From: Planktotalea arctica
GTDB lineage: Bacteria > Pseudomonadota > Alphaproteobacteria > Rhodobacterales > Rhodobacteraceae
Direction of reading: 5' to 3'
Assembly: GCF_002105285.1 (NCBI RefSeq)
Contig: NZ_MUHR01000005.1
Coordinates: 248,001-312,000, forward strand
Length of the DNA stretch: 64,000 bases
Shown here: positions 35,511-45,123 of the stretch, one piece after another
Numbering within the stretch: the stretch's first letter is position 1
Layout: every line of letters starts with the position of its first letter
Program-made: the position numbers and the translations under genes
Notes under the pieces: model-generated
Databases searched by the model: none
Seen by the model: only the letters and a program-made list of their open reading frames with translations
Told to the model about the DNA's origin: nothing

Positions 35511-37616
35511 TCAATAGCCCAGCAAATTGGCCTCGATGATGCCTTTCCGGACAAAGGCGGTGCGATCACTTTCCGGCCGCCAGCCCAGTCGTTCCTTGCT
35601 TTGTCTGTTGTCGAAGGGGCTGAAATGCGCGCGCGACTTCCAATCCATTAATGAGGGGCGCAGCACGGCATGGCGGCGCAGCGCGTGTTTCTTCAGCTCG
35701 TATTTCACCGCATCCACGGCCCAGAAAAGGGTCGGATTGCCCCCTTTGACTTTGACCCGTGCCCCAAGCGCGCCGTAGATCGCATCGAAATATTCGCGCG
35801 CGGTGAACTGGATATCCCCCACCAGATTGAACGATTGCCCAAGCGCAGCGGGCGCGTGGCCCATGGCGATCAATCCCGCACTCACATCTTCGATCAGAAC
35901 AAAGGGCAGCTTGTTGTTGCCCGCGCTCCAGAGCCGGACCGCGCCCGCGCCATGCCAACGCCCGATGCCCCAATGTTGCAGTGGCCCCCCTGCACCGATC
36001 ACGATGCCGGGCCGCGCGATAGTCAAAGGCAGGCCGCGCTCAGTGTGCATTTTCATCAAGCGGCGCTCGCATTCCGCCTTGGAGCGCGCATAAAGATTGC
36101 GATCGGACATATCATCGTCAAACGCGGTATTCTCGCGAATGGTCACTGCCTCGCTCGACATATCGTAGGACGCGATTGTGCCGGTGTAGACCAACCGCTC
36201 GACGCCAGCCTCCAGCGCGGCTTCGGCGATATTCACCGCCACGCCGACATCATTTTGCAGGCACAGCTCCCACGTCGTATCCATGGATTTTGCAAGGCTG
36301 TAGACTAGTTCTATGCCCTTCATTGCCTTGATCAGTGCGGCTTTGTCTTTCAGATCGACGCCAACAGTTTCCACTTGATCGGGCAGATCGGGGAACGGTC
36401 CGCGTGTGCCGCGCGAGAGCACGCGCACATCATGTCCTTTAGCCACCAAAGCGCGGGTGAGATGCGAGCCGATAAAACCTGTGCCGCCGATGACCATCAC
36501 ATTAGGCTTGGGTTTTCGCGTTTGCGCCGGATGCACATGCGTTTCGGCACCTTGCGCAGGCAGGCGCTTGATCACCTGTTGCAAAGCGTCCATCACCCTC
36601 ACGCCGCTCGCCGCGCTGTAACGTGGATCAATCGCAGATTTTTCGCGCAGGGCCGTGTAAAACGCATCGGTGATCCCGAGAAAACTAAGCCCGTAGGCGG
36701 ACTTTCGGTTCAGCGACAGCGTTTGACGCACGGCATTCACCGCCCCCTCGCGCAAGTGCGCAAAAGACTGGGTTAACTGGCTCACCAGCGGGTTCACGAT
36801 CAAGTCCGCCGCATTCTCAGAGCGGATCATCAGCGCATCCGCCGCATAATCATATCGCGCCATTCCGTTCGAGCCACGCAGCGTCAGCGAGCGATCGTCA
36901 AGCGTTTCGACCGTGCTCAGGTTCACCGTGATATCCACATGCCCCGCGCGCGCCAGAATGCGCCAGCTTTGCGCGCGCTCTGTGCCGCCCGGCAATTCAG
37001 TTGGATGGCTCAGATGCACATCCAGCACCTCGATCTCGCCAAACAGATCAGCGGCGAAGGCAAACAGATGCGGGGCAAGTTCCAGCAAAAGGTTCTTCGG
37101 TTCACGCAGCATCCACAGCCCGAACGGGCCCGAGCGCAGCGGCGCAAGTGGGAAGCACCAGTTGAACTCCGCCGCACTGATGCGCCCGATCTTGCCCGCC
37201 GCACGCGCGGCTTTAAGGCGCGCGTAGCCCGGCAAGCTCAGGAAATTATGTCCAACGGCCAGTAGGCTACCGCTCTCCTCGGAGGCCCGCGCCATTGCGC
37301 GCATTTCATCCGCTGAGACCGCGACAGGTTTCTCCACCAGCACGGCGACACCTGCGCGCAGCGCCCTTTCAGCCAGATCCGCATGGAACTGGGGCGGTGT
37401 CAAAATATGCACCGCATCCACCTTGCCGGAGGCGAGCATCGCATCGACGTCCGTAAATACCTTTGCGCCGTGCGGCGCCGCCAGATCGCGCGCAGCGCCT
37501 TGCGATACATCGCACACCGCCGCGAGCCGCACGCCCGCCGTCTGTTTGATCGCATCCGCGTGCCAGGTCGCGATATATCCAGCGCCGATGATCCCGGCGC
37601 GCAAGGGGCTACTCAT
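35511..37616 (-). CDS. Fusion of Gfo/Idh/MocA oxidoreductase and NAD-dependent epimerase/dehydratase
   Basis: A 701-residue protein with two NAD-binding Rossmann units. Residues 1-350 are a Gfo/Idh/MocA oxidoreductase (AGIIGAGYIATWHADAI at the start, VLVEKPVAV near residue 95). Residues about 370-701 are an extended SDR (NVMVIGGTGFIGSHLTRAL, YTGTIASYD, catalytic YARSKAE). Each half is close to full length and a His/Pro-rich linker joins them (HVHPAQTRKPKP). Both enzyme types remodel nucleotide sugars, so the fusion may channel an intermediate. It is the last gene of the minus-strand operon 41884-35511, 9 bases after the GT2 gene. Confidence 0.88.
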   Translation of the reverse strand: MSSPLRAGIIGAGYIATWHADAIKQTAGVRLAAVCDVSQGAARDLAAPHGAKVFTDVDAMLASGKVDAVHILTPPQFHADLAERALRAGVAVLVEKPVAVSADEMRAMARASEESGSLLAVGHNFLSLPGYARLKAARAAGKIGRISAAEFNWCFPLAPLRSGPFGLWMLREPKNLLLELAPHLFAFAADLFGEIEVLDVHLSHPTELPGGTERAQSWRILARAGHVDITVNLSTVETLDDRSLTLRGSNGMARYDYAADALMIRSENAADLIVNPLVSQLTQSFAHLREGAVNAVRQTLSLNRKSAYGLSFLGITDAFYTALREKSAIDPRYSAASGVRVMDALQQVIKRLPAQGAETHVHPAQTRKPKPNVMVIGGTGFIGSHLTRALVAKGHDVRVLSRGTRGPFPDLPDQVETVGVDLKDKAALIKAMKGIELVYSLAKSMDTTWELCLQNDVGVAVNIAEAALEAGVERLVYTGTIASYDMSSEAVTIRENTAFDDDMSDRNLYARSKAECERRLMKMHTERGLPLTIARPGIVIGAGGPLQHWGIGRWHGAGAVRLWSAGNNKLPFVLIEDVSAGLIAMGHAPAALGQSFNLVGDIQFTAREYFDAIYGALGARVKVKGGNPTLFWAVDAVKYELKKHALRRHAVLRPSLMDWKSRAHFSPFDNRQSKERLGWRPESDRTAFVRKGIIEANLLGY

Positions 37617-37625
37617 AAAACTATC

Positions 37626-38597
37626 CTATTTATACTCGATAATGCGCATCGCGTGGCCTGCACGCTTGCGCCAATAATAGCGGATCATGCCCAGCATGTT
37701 GGGCAGTTTCGACAGCGACAAAAGCCCCGCGAGTTGATAAAGCAGCGGCCGCTCTATCACCCCTTCGCGCTTGAGGCCCAAAAGGGTGCGCCCGTAGGAC
37801 AGCGCGTAGGCCAATATTACACCCAGCAAGAGCATGCCGGAAAACAGCAAGCCCAGCAGCGCAAGTGCGGGAAGGATCGCGCCGAACACCAGCACGCGTT
37901 TGCGCTCTCGGGTGAAGTAGGGCGGATGCAGATCACCGACCTGCGCAAAGCCGTGGCCGGATCGCTCCGCGCGCTTCCACCATTCGCTGAAATGCAGCAT
38001 ATTGGCATCGTGCAGGGTCATGTTTTCGGGAATGCGCAGCAATTGCCACTGCGCGCCCGCAAGGCGTTGGCAAAACTCGTCGTCCTCGGCTGCGATCACC
38101 GTCGGATCGAAGCCACCCACATCATCAAACGCCGCGGCGCGCACCATCATATCACCGCCGCAGGCCTTGATCAGCCCGACCGGACGGTTCCACTCCACAT
38201 CGCACAGCGCGTTATAAATCGAATTGTCCGGATAAATCTCGCGCCGCCAACCGGTGACAAGACCAAGGGCGGGGTCGTCTCTCAGTTGTGCACTGGCTTT
38301 CGCGATCCAGTCAGGCTCTACGCCGCAATCGCCGTCGATGAACTGCACCAGCCCGCAATCGGCGATTTCCATCAACGCCTCGAATCCCTCATTACGTGCG
38401 CGCGCCGCTGTGAAGGGGGTTCGCGTATCAAGCTGCACGACCCGCGCGCCGATGGAGTGCGCGAATGCCACGCTATCATCGCGCGATCCGCTGTCCACAT
38501 AGACCAGATGCGCAACTTGCGGCGCAAGGCTGGTAAGGCACCGCTTGAGGCGCGCACCTTCGTTGCGCCCGATGACGACGGCTCCGACAAGGCTCAT
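37626..38597 (-). CDS. GT2-family glycosyltransferase
   Basis: 323 residues from the ATG at 38597 (MSLVGAVVIGRNEGARL), which follows GAGGAGAACCAC and overlaps the upstream stop. GT-A motifs include VYVDSGSRDDSV, VQFIDGDCGVEPDWI (DXD-type site) and GGDMMVRAAAFDDVGGFDP. The C-terminal 90 residues contain hydrophobic segments that probably anchor it to the membrane. Some members of this group act as the committed glycosyltransferases in exopolysaccharide repeat assembly. It belongs to the 41884-35511 operon. Confidence 0.88.
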   Translation of the reverse strand: MSLVGAVVIGRNEGARLKRCLTSLAPQVAHLVYVDSGSRDDSVAFAHSIGARVVQLDTRTPFTAARARNEGFEALMEIADCGLVQFIDGDCGVEPDWIAKASAQLRDDPALGLVTGWRREIYPDNSIYNALCDVEWNRPVGLIKACGGDMMVRAAAFDDVGGFDPTVIAAEDDEFCQRLAGAQWQLLRIPENMTLHDANMLHFSEWWKRAERSGHGFAQVGDLHPPYFTRERKRVLVFGAILPALALLGLLFSGMLLLGVILAYALSYGRTLLGLKREGVIERPLLYQLAGLLSLSKLPNMLGMIRYYWRKRAGHAMRIIEYK

Positions 38598-39847
38598 GTG
38601 GTTCTCCTCACGGGTAGGTCTGGTGTTGGGCTTTTGTGATAGTGCGCCAGAATTTCCGCAAGCCAAGCGCCCTCGAGGGCGATGTTGAACTCTGCGCTGA
38701 CCTTTTCGCGCCCTGCTTTTCCCATACGCGCGGCACTGTTCGGATCGCTCAGAAGCAGCGCGATCGCATTGGCGAGCGAAGCGCTATCGCCTGGCGGCGT
38801 CAATAGTCCATGCACGCCATGCTCGATCAATTCGGGAATGCCTGCCACATGGGTCGTGACCACCGGCACCTCGGCCGCCATGGCTTCCATCAACACCACG
38901 GGAACGCCCTCGGCGAAGCTGGGGAGCACGAAAATATCGGTGGTTTTGAGCGCTGTCGCCACCTCTGCCTGACTTTTGTAGCCGGTGAAATCTGTAATAT
39001 CTGCCAAGCCCATCTCTTTCGCGCGCGCTTCCAGCATCGCCCGTTCGGGCCCGTCCCCGATAAAGGTGAGGCGCAGATCAGAGTGGTCCTTTTGCAGCGC
39101 ACGAAGTGCGTCGAGCAACACAGGCACGCCTTTGACACCCGCCAAACGCCCGATAAACAACACCTCTTTTCCGCGTGTGCGCGCGCGCGGCGTGTAGCGT
39201 TCAGGCTCGATCCCGCAATGCACGATATGCAGTTTGGACCAATGTGCGCACTCAGAGAAATTCATCGCCTGCGCGCGGCAAAAATGGCTGATGCAGGCGA
39301 CGAAACGCGCCGATGCAATCTTGGCGTCGAGCCGCCAGCGATGCGGCTCGAAAAAGATGTCGGGACCGTGCAATGTAAAACTGTAGGGAATTCCGCTTAG
39401 CGTGCTCGCCAGCATCGCGACGGTGCAGGATGCGGCGGCGATGTGGTTGTGCAAATGCGTGATCCCGCAGCTTTGCATGTGCCGCGCCAGCATGCCGGCC
39501 TCTGCGAAATAGATCATCTGATAAAGCGCGGCCTTGCCCCCCGGCGCGCGCGTATCCCAAGCCTGCTTCAACGCCCCGAAATACCGCTTCGGGTTTTGAG
39601 CGAAGAGGCCCACATGAGCGCCAAGGAGCCGCATCGGATTTTTCGCCGCCTCAAGCACATGAAACGTGCGTTCCGCCTCTGCGCGCTGCTCTGGCCCGAC
39701 ATGATGGCTGGGGTCCGTGCGCCGGATTGAGCAGGTTTCAACCTGCAGTCCAAGCGCGCGCAAGGCTGCGACCTCGCGCTGAATGAACGTGTCTGTCGCG
39801 CGCGGGTATTCACCGGTCAAATATGCGATGGGGCCAACTTCATTCAT
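38594..39847 (-). CDS. GT4-family glycosyltransferase
   Basis: A 417-residue GT-B glycosyltransferase. Recognisable parts are PIAYLTGEYPRATDTFIQREV at the N terminus, EVLFIGRLAGVKGVP-like (KEVLFIGRLAGVKG) opening the C-terminal domain, and the donor-binding SFAEGVPVVLMEAMAAEVPVV near residue 320. It overlaps the epimerase gene by 8 bases and the GT2 gene by 4, so it is co-translated with both. A related GT4 with the same N-terminal style is at 15606-16868. Confidence 0.9.
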   Translation of the reverse strand: MNEVGPIAYLTGEYPRATDTFIQREVAALRALGLQVETCSIRRTDPSHHVGPEQRAEAERTFHVLEAAKNPMRLLGAHVGLFAQNPKRYFGALKQAWDTRAPGGKAALYQMIYFAEAGMLARHMQSCGITHLHNHIAAASCTVAMLASTLSGIPYSFTLHGPDIFFEPHRWRLDAKIASARFVACISHFCRAQAMNFSECAHWSKLHIVHCGIEPERYTPRARTRGKEVLFIGRLAGVKGVPVLLDALRALQKDHSDLRLTFIGDGPERAMLEARAKEMGLADITDFTGYKSQAEVATALKTTDIFVLPSFAEGVPVVLMEAMAAEVPVVTTHVAGIPELIEHGVHGLLTPPGDSASLANAIALLLSDPNSAARMGKAGREKVSAEFNIALEGAWLAEILAHYHKSPTPDLPVRRTT

Positions 39848-40772
39848 CGCGCATCGCCCGATTTATCAAGACCTCAAAGGCTGGCATCTTCACCTCATCG
39901 AACTGGGCGCGCATCAACGTATTGTCATAACCCAGTGGCTTCATGCGTGCATGCAGCACGCGCCGCCGTAGCAGCCCTGGACGCCTCTTCCAGAAACCCA
40001 GAAGCGTGCCGGGACCTACGAAAATCTGCCAGGGGCATGGGATAACCAGCTTTGGCCAGCCCGATGCGCTTAGCGCCGAAATAAAGCGGATACGATCGGG
40101 CAGATCGCTATCCAGCACATTGACCGCGCCACGCACTTTTTTCTCGGCTGCGCTGACGGCGATTTGCGCCGCAAGCTCCACATGCACCAGCGGAACTTGT
40201 CCGTGCGCAGCAAGGCGGAGCAGGATAGGTCCGAGCCCGATGCCCAGATGTGCGTTCGTGATCCGGCCTGCGCCATAGATCGCTCCGACGCGCAGCACGC
40301 TCGCATCTGGCCTCGCGTTTGTGATGATTTCTTCTTGCGTCAGCTTTGCGCGCACATAGCCATCGCGTTGTTCTGGCGCGGTCTCGATCGGGCTGTTTTC
40401 GTCGACGATAGCACCGACTTTGAGCGCTGCGAAATCATAGATCACGATGGAGCTGACATGCACCAGATGCGCGCCTAGCCCCTCTGCCAAGGCGCAGACA
40501 GAGCGCGCGGCAGGCAGGCTGGAGCGTTTATGCAGCGTCCAGTCGTCACTCATCTCCGAAGCTGCGTGTATCACTGAATCTGCGCTCTTGATCTGCTCGA
40601 GCAATGCTTTGGCTGCACCGTTCTCTGCAAGGTCCTGGGCAATGCCGCTTGCACCGCTGCGCACCACCTGCGTCACGCGGTGCCCGCGCGTCTGCGCCAC
40701 CCTCACGATCGCGCGGCCCAGATAGCCCGCCGCGCCGGTCACGACGAAATGTTGCGCGCTCACTTTGCCCAT
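39840..40772 (-). CDS. NAD-dependent epimerase/dehydratase family protein
   Basis: About 310 residues. I use the ATG at 40772 (MGKVSAQHFVVTGAAG); a GTG at 40763 that overlaps the upstream stop, and an ATG at 40796, are alternatives. It is an extended SDR: VVTGAAGYLGRAIV cofactor loop, VHVSSIVIYD, and catalytic GYVRAKLTQEE (Tyr-x3-Lys). It likely modifies a sugar nucleotide for the polysaccharide. Overlaps on both sides place it inside the 41884-35511 operon. Confidence 0.87.
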   Translation of the reverse strand: MGKVSAQHFVVTGAAGYLGRAIVRVAQTRGHRVTQVVRSGASGIAQDLAENGAAKALLEQIKSADSVIHAASEMSDDWTLHKRSSLPAARSVCALAEGLGAHLVHVSSIVIYDFAALKVGAIVDENSPIETAPEQRDGYVRAKLTQEEIITNARPDASVLRVGAIYGAGRITNAHLGIGLGPILLRLAAHGQVPLVHVELAAQIAVSAAEKKVRGAVNVLDSDLPDRIRFISALSASGWPKLVIPCPWQIFVGPGTLLGFWKRRPGLLRRRVLHARMKPLGYDNTLMRAQFDEVKMPAFEVLINRAMRDE

Positions 40773-41884
40773 GGCATCGGTTCCATCATCGCGCATGTGG
40801 TTTCCATTTGTTGAACGCCGTGCGTGCGCCCTGCGTTTTGTATCGCAAGTGTGACCTCGTTCAAATGCAGCGCAAAATCACCCGCAAGACGCGGCGCGCG
40901 CCCTGCCTCGATCGCTTCCAGCATTTCCATCGGGCCAAGCGCGAAATTCATCTCTGCCGCGCCCCAGCGTTTGACCTTGGGATGGCTTGCGCCGCCAAGT
41001 TTGATCCGCTTTCCAATGGGATGCTCCAGCAAGCGCCGCCGCAGGATCATGCGTTTGTGAAACTTCACGGGCGCGGAGTTGGCCCATGCTTTCTTGACGC
41101 TCAGAACACCCTTTTCACCGAACATCCGGATACGGTGATCATGTGGTGCGGTGATCGAACAGGTCAGGCGTACAGGCGGTCCGCCGTGCTCAAAAAACAA
41201 TGTGGCGACGGAAAAATCGGCTGTGCCCTGTGCCCCCGGTTTGTCGGGAATCGTCTGTGCTGAGGCGGCGATCACCTCGGCAACGGGGCCGAACATCGCG
41301 ATCAGCCAGCTCAGATAATAGCCCGCATGCTCCAGCGTGCAGCCCACGTGAAATTCATCGGCAAAAGGCCAGGGCGCACCGCTCTCGCTTTGCCAATCCT
41401 TATAGGGCGCTTGGGGGATATAGCCGTCATCCAACTCTGCATAGATCAGGCGAATAGCGCCAGCGGTCCCGCTTCGTGCGGCCTTGGCCAGTGTTTGCGC
41501 GGCTTCGCCCAAGACCGAGCAGGGCGCGCAGGCCAGATGTAGGTTCGAACGCGTTGCCAACTCCTGCAAATCGCGCGCATCGTTCATGCTCAAGGCGAGC
41601 GGCTTTTCCGAATAGGCGTGATGCCCCGCCTGCAAAATCGCGCGGTTGACGGCGCTATGGGCGGCGGGGTTTGTCAGGTTCAAAACGATGCTGCCTTTGG
41701 GCAAGTCATCCAGCAGCGCGCCTTGCGTCGATGCGCCGTTCAACGCCCAATAGCTACAAAACTGTGCCAAACGCGCTGAATTGGTGTCGTAAACGCTTGA
41801 AATCCGCTGATTTGGAAAGCTGGCAAAAGAGCGCATATAGAGATCGGCCACAAAGCCGCACCCGATGATCGCTATCTCCGTCAT
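40760..41884 (-). CDS. Gfo/Idh/MocA family oxidoreductase
   Basis: About 374 residues from the ATG at 41884; a GTG three codons upstream is equally possible. It begins IAIIGCGFVADLYMRSF, an NAD-binding loop, and has AYSEKPLALS (the EKP motif) near residue 95. Members oxidise or reduce sugar nucleotides or cyclitols. It leads the five-gene minus-strand operon ending with the oxidoreductase-epimerase fusion, which contains a second enzyme of the same family. The divergent WecG-like gene lies about 175 bases upstream. Confidence 0.88.
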   Translation of the reverse strand: MTEIAIIGCGFVADLYMRSFASFPNQRISSVYDTNSARLAQFCSYWALNGASTQGALLDDLPKGSIVLNLTNPAAHSAVNRAILQAGHHAYSEKPLALSMNDARDLQELATRSNLHLACAPCSVLGEAAQTLAKAARSGTAGAIRLIYAELDDGYIPQAPYKDWQSESGAPWPFADEFHVGCTLEHAGYYLSWLIAMFGPVAEVIAASAQTIPDKPGAQGTADFSVATLFFEHGGPPVRLTCSITAPHDHRIRMFGEKGVLSVKKAWANSAPVKFHKRMILRRRLLEHPIGKRIKLGGASHPKVKRWGAAEMNFALGPMEMLEAIEAGRAPRLAGDFALHLNEVTLAIQNAGRTHGVQQMETTCAMMEPMPWAK

Positions 41885-42059
41885 GCCCGTCACCCAAGAA
41901 TTGCTGGTATCTGTTTACCATTTGCCCCAATCAATTCACCACACAATCATGGCCATTCTTGGGCCGATCTGGAAAAATCGGTACATTGGCGTGATAATTC
42001 TGGCGCAATTGGCCATCATAGGGTCAAACGCAGGTTCAAGAGTCGAAAAGGGGCGCATT

Positions 42060-42806
42060 TTGCGGCTGACTGGAAAAAATTTCGCGGTTGATATCAATGT
42101 CGCAACGCACGCCGATCTGATGGCGCAGGTCACGCACCGCTTTGAAGGCAAACAAGGCTTCGCGCTGGCCACGATCAATCTTGATCACGTGACAAAACTG
42201 GAAAGTTCTGCGCCGTTTCGCGTCGCCTATAGCGCGCAGGATCTGGTGGTTGCGGACGGCAATCCGATCGTCTGGTTGTCGCGCCTTGCCAAGGCTCCTG
42301 TCGATCTGATGCCGGGCTCTGAACTGGTCGTGCCCTTGGCGCGTCTCGCAGCGTCCGCTGGCGTGAGCGCCGCGCTCATCGGTAGTTCCAAGGCCTCGCT
42401 CGAAGCGGCTGGCAGGGCTCTCCAAGCGCAATCGAAGGGCCTGCAAATCGCCTACATTCACGCGCCTGAGTTCGGGTTCGACCCCACTGGAGAGGCTGCG
42501 CGCGCAATTCTGAAAGAGCTCGATGCAAGCGGTGCTGGGCTGGCTTTTCTCGCGCTGGGCGCGCCGAAACAGGAGGTGTTCGCGGCTTTGGGCCGTAAAC
42601 TTGCGCCGCGCGTCGGCTTTGCGTCTATCGGCGCTGGCCTCGATTTTCTGTCAGGCACGCAAGTGCGCGCGCCCAAATGGGTGCGCAGGATTGCGATGGA
42701 ATGGTTCTGGCGTATGGCTAGCAATCCGCGCCGCATGTTCATGCGCTACGCGCATTGCGCACTTGTCTTGCCGGGCCTTGCATGGCGCGCCTACAAGAGC
42801 CGCTAG
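42060..42806 (+). CDS. WecG/TagA/CpsF family glycosyltransferase
   Basis: I place the start at a TTG at 42060 because the family N terminus corresponds to KNFAVDINVATHADL and GGGG lies 6 bases upstream, giving 248 residues, the usual length. An in-frame ATG at 41949 would add 37 residues that do not look conserved. Motifs: LATINLDHVTKL, VVADGNPIVWLSRL, DLMPGSELV and FLALGAPKQEVF near residue 160. The family moves N-acetylmannosaminuronate or related sugars onto lipid carriers. Its 3' end overlaps the convergent dehydrogenase gene by 4 bases. Confidence 0.85.
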   Translation: MRLTGKNFAVDINVATHADLMAQVTHRFEGKQGFALATINLDHVTKLESSAPFRVAYSAQDLVVADGNPIVWLSRLAKAPVDLMPGSELVVPLARLAASAGVSAALIGSSKASLEAAGRALQAQSKGLQIAYIHAPEFGFDPTGEAARAILKELDASGAGLAFLALGAPKQEVFAALGRKLAPRVGFASIGAGLDFLSGTQVRAPKWVRRIAMEWFWRMASNPRRMFMRYAHCALVLPGLAWRAYKSR

Positions 42807-43582
42807 ATCGGGGTGATTGTCCGTGGCTTTGGTGCTCGGCTGAAGGTTAACGCAGCCTTTAGCCTGCGCTTCAAGCGGCTTCCGCCCAAAATTTCGCGAT
42901 CCATTTCAAAGGTCGTTCCCGTCAGCGCAGGATCGTGCATGAGCGCCAGCGCCGCGCCCCATCCGGCAACCACCTCGGGCGCGAGACCATTCTCGATCCC
43001 CATTTGCGTCGCCAGCATGCCGGGCATCCAATCCCCGACGACAATATCGGGAAACCGATCGCCGATATCCGCGATCAGAGCGCGCGTGAAAATTCGCGCC
43101 GCACCTTTTGAGGTGCTGTATTCGCTGCTCATCGGCAGGGGCGACATATCGGCAAAAGTCGCCACATTCAAAATGCGCCCGACGCCATCGCCCACCATAT
43201 GAGGCAGGGCCGCTTGCACTGTGTTAACCATGCCGCCAAGATTTATGCCCATCGTCTCCATGAATGCACCTTGGGGCAGATCGAGGATGTCGCGACGCGG
43301 ATAAATCGCCGCGTTATTAACCAAGATGCGAACTGTGCCTAGCCGCTGCACGATCTGCGCTGTGCAGGCGTGAACTGCCGCGGCGTCAGCCACATCGCAA
43401 ACAAAGGAATGGATCAGATCGGGATGCGCGCTGGCTGTCTCAAGCAGCGCTTTTTCCTGGCGCCCCATGATTGCGACGGGCGTGCCTTTTGCAGCCAACT
43501 TGCGCGCCAATGCGCGACCGAGACCCGAGCCTGCGCCCGTCACGATTGCAGGTCCGTTTGCGATGGTTTGCGATGGTGTCAT
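42803..43582 (-). CDS. SDR family NAD(P)-dependent oxidoreductase
   Basis: A 259-residue short-chain dehydrogenase with AIVTGAGSGLGRALA (cofactor loop), RILVNNAAIYP and the catalytic SSEYSTSKGAAR. The start overlaps the end of the GMC oxidoreductase gene (ATGA), which in turn overlaps the acyltransferase gene. So 47120-42803 is one coupled operon: acyltransferase, GMC oxidoreductase, SDR. The pair of oxidoreductases could introduce and reduce a keto group on the same sugar or acyl group (inference). Confidence 0.9.
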   Translation of the reverse strand: MTPSQTIANGPAIVTGAGSGLGRALARKLAAKGTPVAIMGRQEKALLETASAHPDLIHSFVCDVADAAAVHACTAQIVQRLGTVRILVNNAAIYPRRDILDLPQGAFMETMGINLGGMVNTVQAALPHMVGDGVGRILNVATFADMSPLPMSSEYSTSKGAARIFTRALIADIGDRFPDIVVGDWMPGMLATQMGIENGLAPEVVAGWGAALALMHDPALTGTTFEMDREILGGSRLKRRLKAALTFSRAPKPRTITPI

Positions 43583-45123
43583 GTGCTGGCCTCTTTCAGA
43601 ATATGCTCGCCCACGCGCAACGCGTTCGCGGCGATTGTCAGCGATGGATTTACGCCGAAAGACGTGGGCATGAAGCTGCTATCAACGACCCAAAGATTGC
43701 TCAGATCATGGGCCTTGCAATTCACGTCAAGCACGGAGGTTTTCGGATCATTCCCGAACCGCAAAGTGCCGCAGGGATGGCCGAAATTCAATTCCGGTTG
43801 CAGGGATAAAAACAGCTTTCGGTGCACTCGGAATGCGCGCCTGATCGCACGGCGAAACGCACGACGACGCGCTTTGAGTTCAGGGGCGATGGTGTATTCG
43901 ACGCGCAGATGATCGGGGCTTTTTGGGTCAAAAACAACGCGGTTCTCTGGGTAACCAAAGTCCTCAAGAAGGCCGACGAATACCTTTGCATTGCCAAGCA
44001 TTCGAACCGCGATCGCGGCTGGAATACGCGTTAGGTCATGACTAAGCGGTACGTGGCGCAGGGGCGAGCGCGCCAGCATAAGCCTAAGATAATGCAGAAT
44101 TTCACCGTAGCCTGCGCCGGTCCCCATGCTTTGCACCGTGCCAAAACGCGCGCCGCCTTGATGATAAAGATCGCGCAGGGAAATTGCCTTGCTCGCGCCG
44201 TCCCCCGCGTGCGCTACCTTGGGCCAAAGCGCAAACATTTCATTGAGGTGAAACATCAAATTGCGCCCCACCAGCCCGCTGGAATTTGCCAAGCCTGCGG
44301 GCTTGGAGGCAAGCATCAAATGGGCTGATCCAAGCGCGCCGCCTGCAAGGATCACACGTTTGACGCTCAGCGAGTGCTCCACGCCGTCACGCTTGATCGC
44401 AAGGCGCGTTGCACGCCCTTTGAAACTCTCGATCCCGGTGACTTCGGCGCGATCCAGCAAGGCCGCATTGCCGCTGGCAAGGGCAGGTTCGACCCCTGCG
44501 GACCGGCCGTCCATTTTACACGCCTTGGGGCATTTGGAGCCGAGGCACCCATGGCAGCCCTGCACATATTTGATCGCCGAATGCAGCCTGTAGGGATGCA
44601 GTCCCGCCTGCTGCATTTCGCCCATCAATCCCGCATCGCTCGCGTCCAGTTCCGGCGCTGCGCGCAGGGCCGCTTGGGGCTCGGGCGACAAGGGATCAGG
44701 CGCGCCGCAGACGTGATACATTGCCTCGGCGCGCGCATACCAAGGCTGCATTTCATCGAAACTGATCGGCCACTTCGCATGGGGGTGATCGTCCATATCA
44801 TGCCGCTCCGGCCGCTCCAGAGTGGCCGCGTAGAATGCGGAACTCCCCCCGACGCCGGCCCCAAGCGGCGCGAAAAATTTACTCTCCTTGCCGTCAATTT
44901 TCGCGCGCAGCGGCGTCGGCCAAAACCCTCGCAAACTGCGAGCTTCAGGGGTGAACACCTTGCTATGCAGGGCTTGGCGTTCACTACGATGACCCTTTGG
45001 ACCCTTCTCCAGGAAAAGTACCCTCATGCCGCCCTCGGCGAGGGCGCGCCCGATCGTGCCGCCGCCCATCCCCGTGCCGATGATCACTGCATCCCAGTCT
45101 TGATCAAGCAGGGCGCACGTCAT
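43579..45123 (-). CDS. GMC-type FAD-dependent oxidoreductase
   Basis: 514 residues from the ATG at 45123, which overlaps the upstream stop; an upstream extension of 39 codons lies inside the acyltransferase gene. It has the FAD loop VIIGTGMGGGTIGRALAEGG, LFLEKGPKG, GVGGSSAFYAATLE and the C-terminal VVDSSFMPTSFGVNPSLTIAA, typical of the GMC/choline-dehydrogenase-related group. A cysteine-containing segment (HGCLGSKCPKACK) resembles that of cholesterol-oxidase-like and cellobiose-dehydrogenase-like relatives. Substrate probably an alcohol or sugar; its place in a polysaccharide locus is unusual. Confidence 0.9.
   Translation of the reverse strand: MTCALLDQDWDAVIIGTGMGGGTIGRALAEGGMRVLFLEKGPKGHRSERQALHSKVFTPEARSLRGFWPTPLRAKIDGKESKFFAPLGAGVGGSSAFYAATLERPERHDMDDHPHAKWPISFDEMQPWYARAEAMYHVCGAPDPLSPEPQAALRAAPELDASDAGLMGEMQQAGLHPYRLHSAIKYVQGCHGCLGSKCPKACKMDGRSAGVEPALASGNAALLDRAEVTGIESFKGRATRLAIKRDGVEHSLSVKRVILAGGALGSAHLMLASKPAGLANSSGLVGRNLMFHLNEMFALWPKVAHAGDGASKAISLRDLYHQGGARFGTVQSMGTGAGYGEILHYLRLMLARSPLRHVPLSHDLTRIPAAIAVRMLGNAKVFVGLLEDFGYPENRVVFDPKSPDHLRVEYTIAPELKARRRAFRRAIRRAFRVHRKLFLSLQPELNFGHPCGTLRFGNDPKTSVLDVNCKAHDLSNLWVVDSSFMPTSFGVNPSLTIAANALRVGEHILKEAST

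Noticed and set aside
37383-38639. 418-codon plus-strand open frame
   Set aside because: Antisense to the GT2 gene and the oxidoreductase-epimerase fusion; composition is His/Arg/Cys-rich like other shadows.
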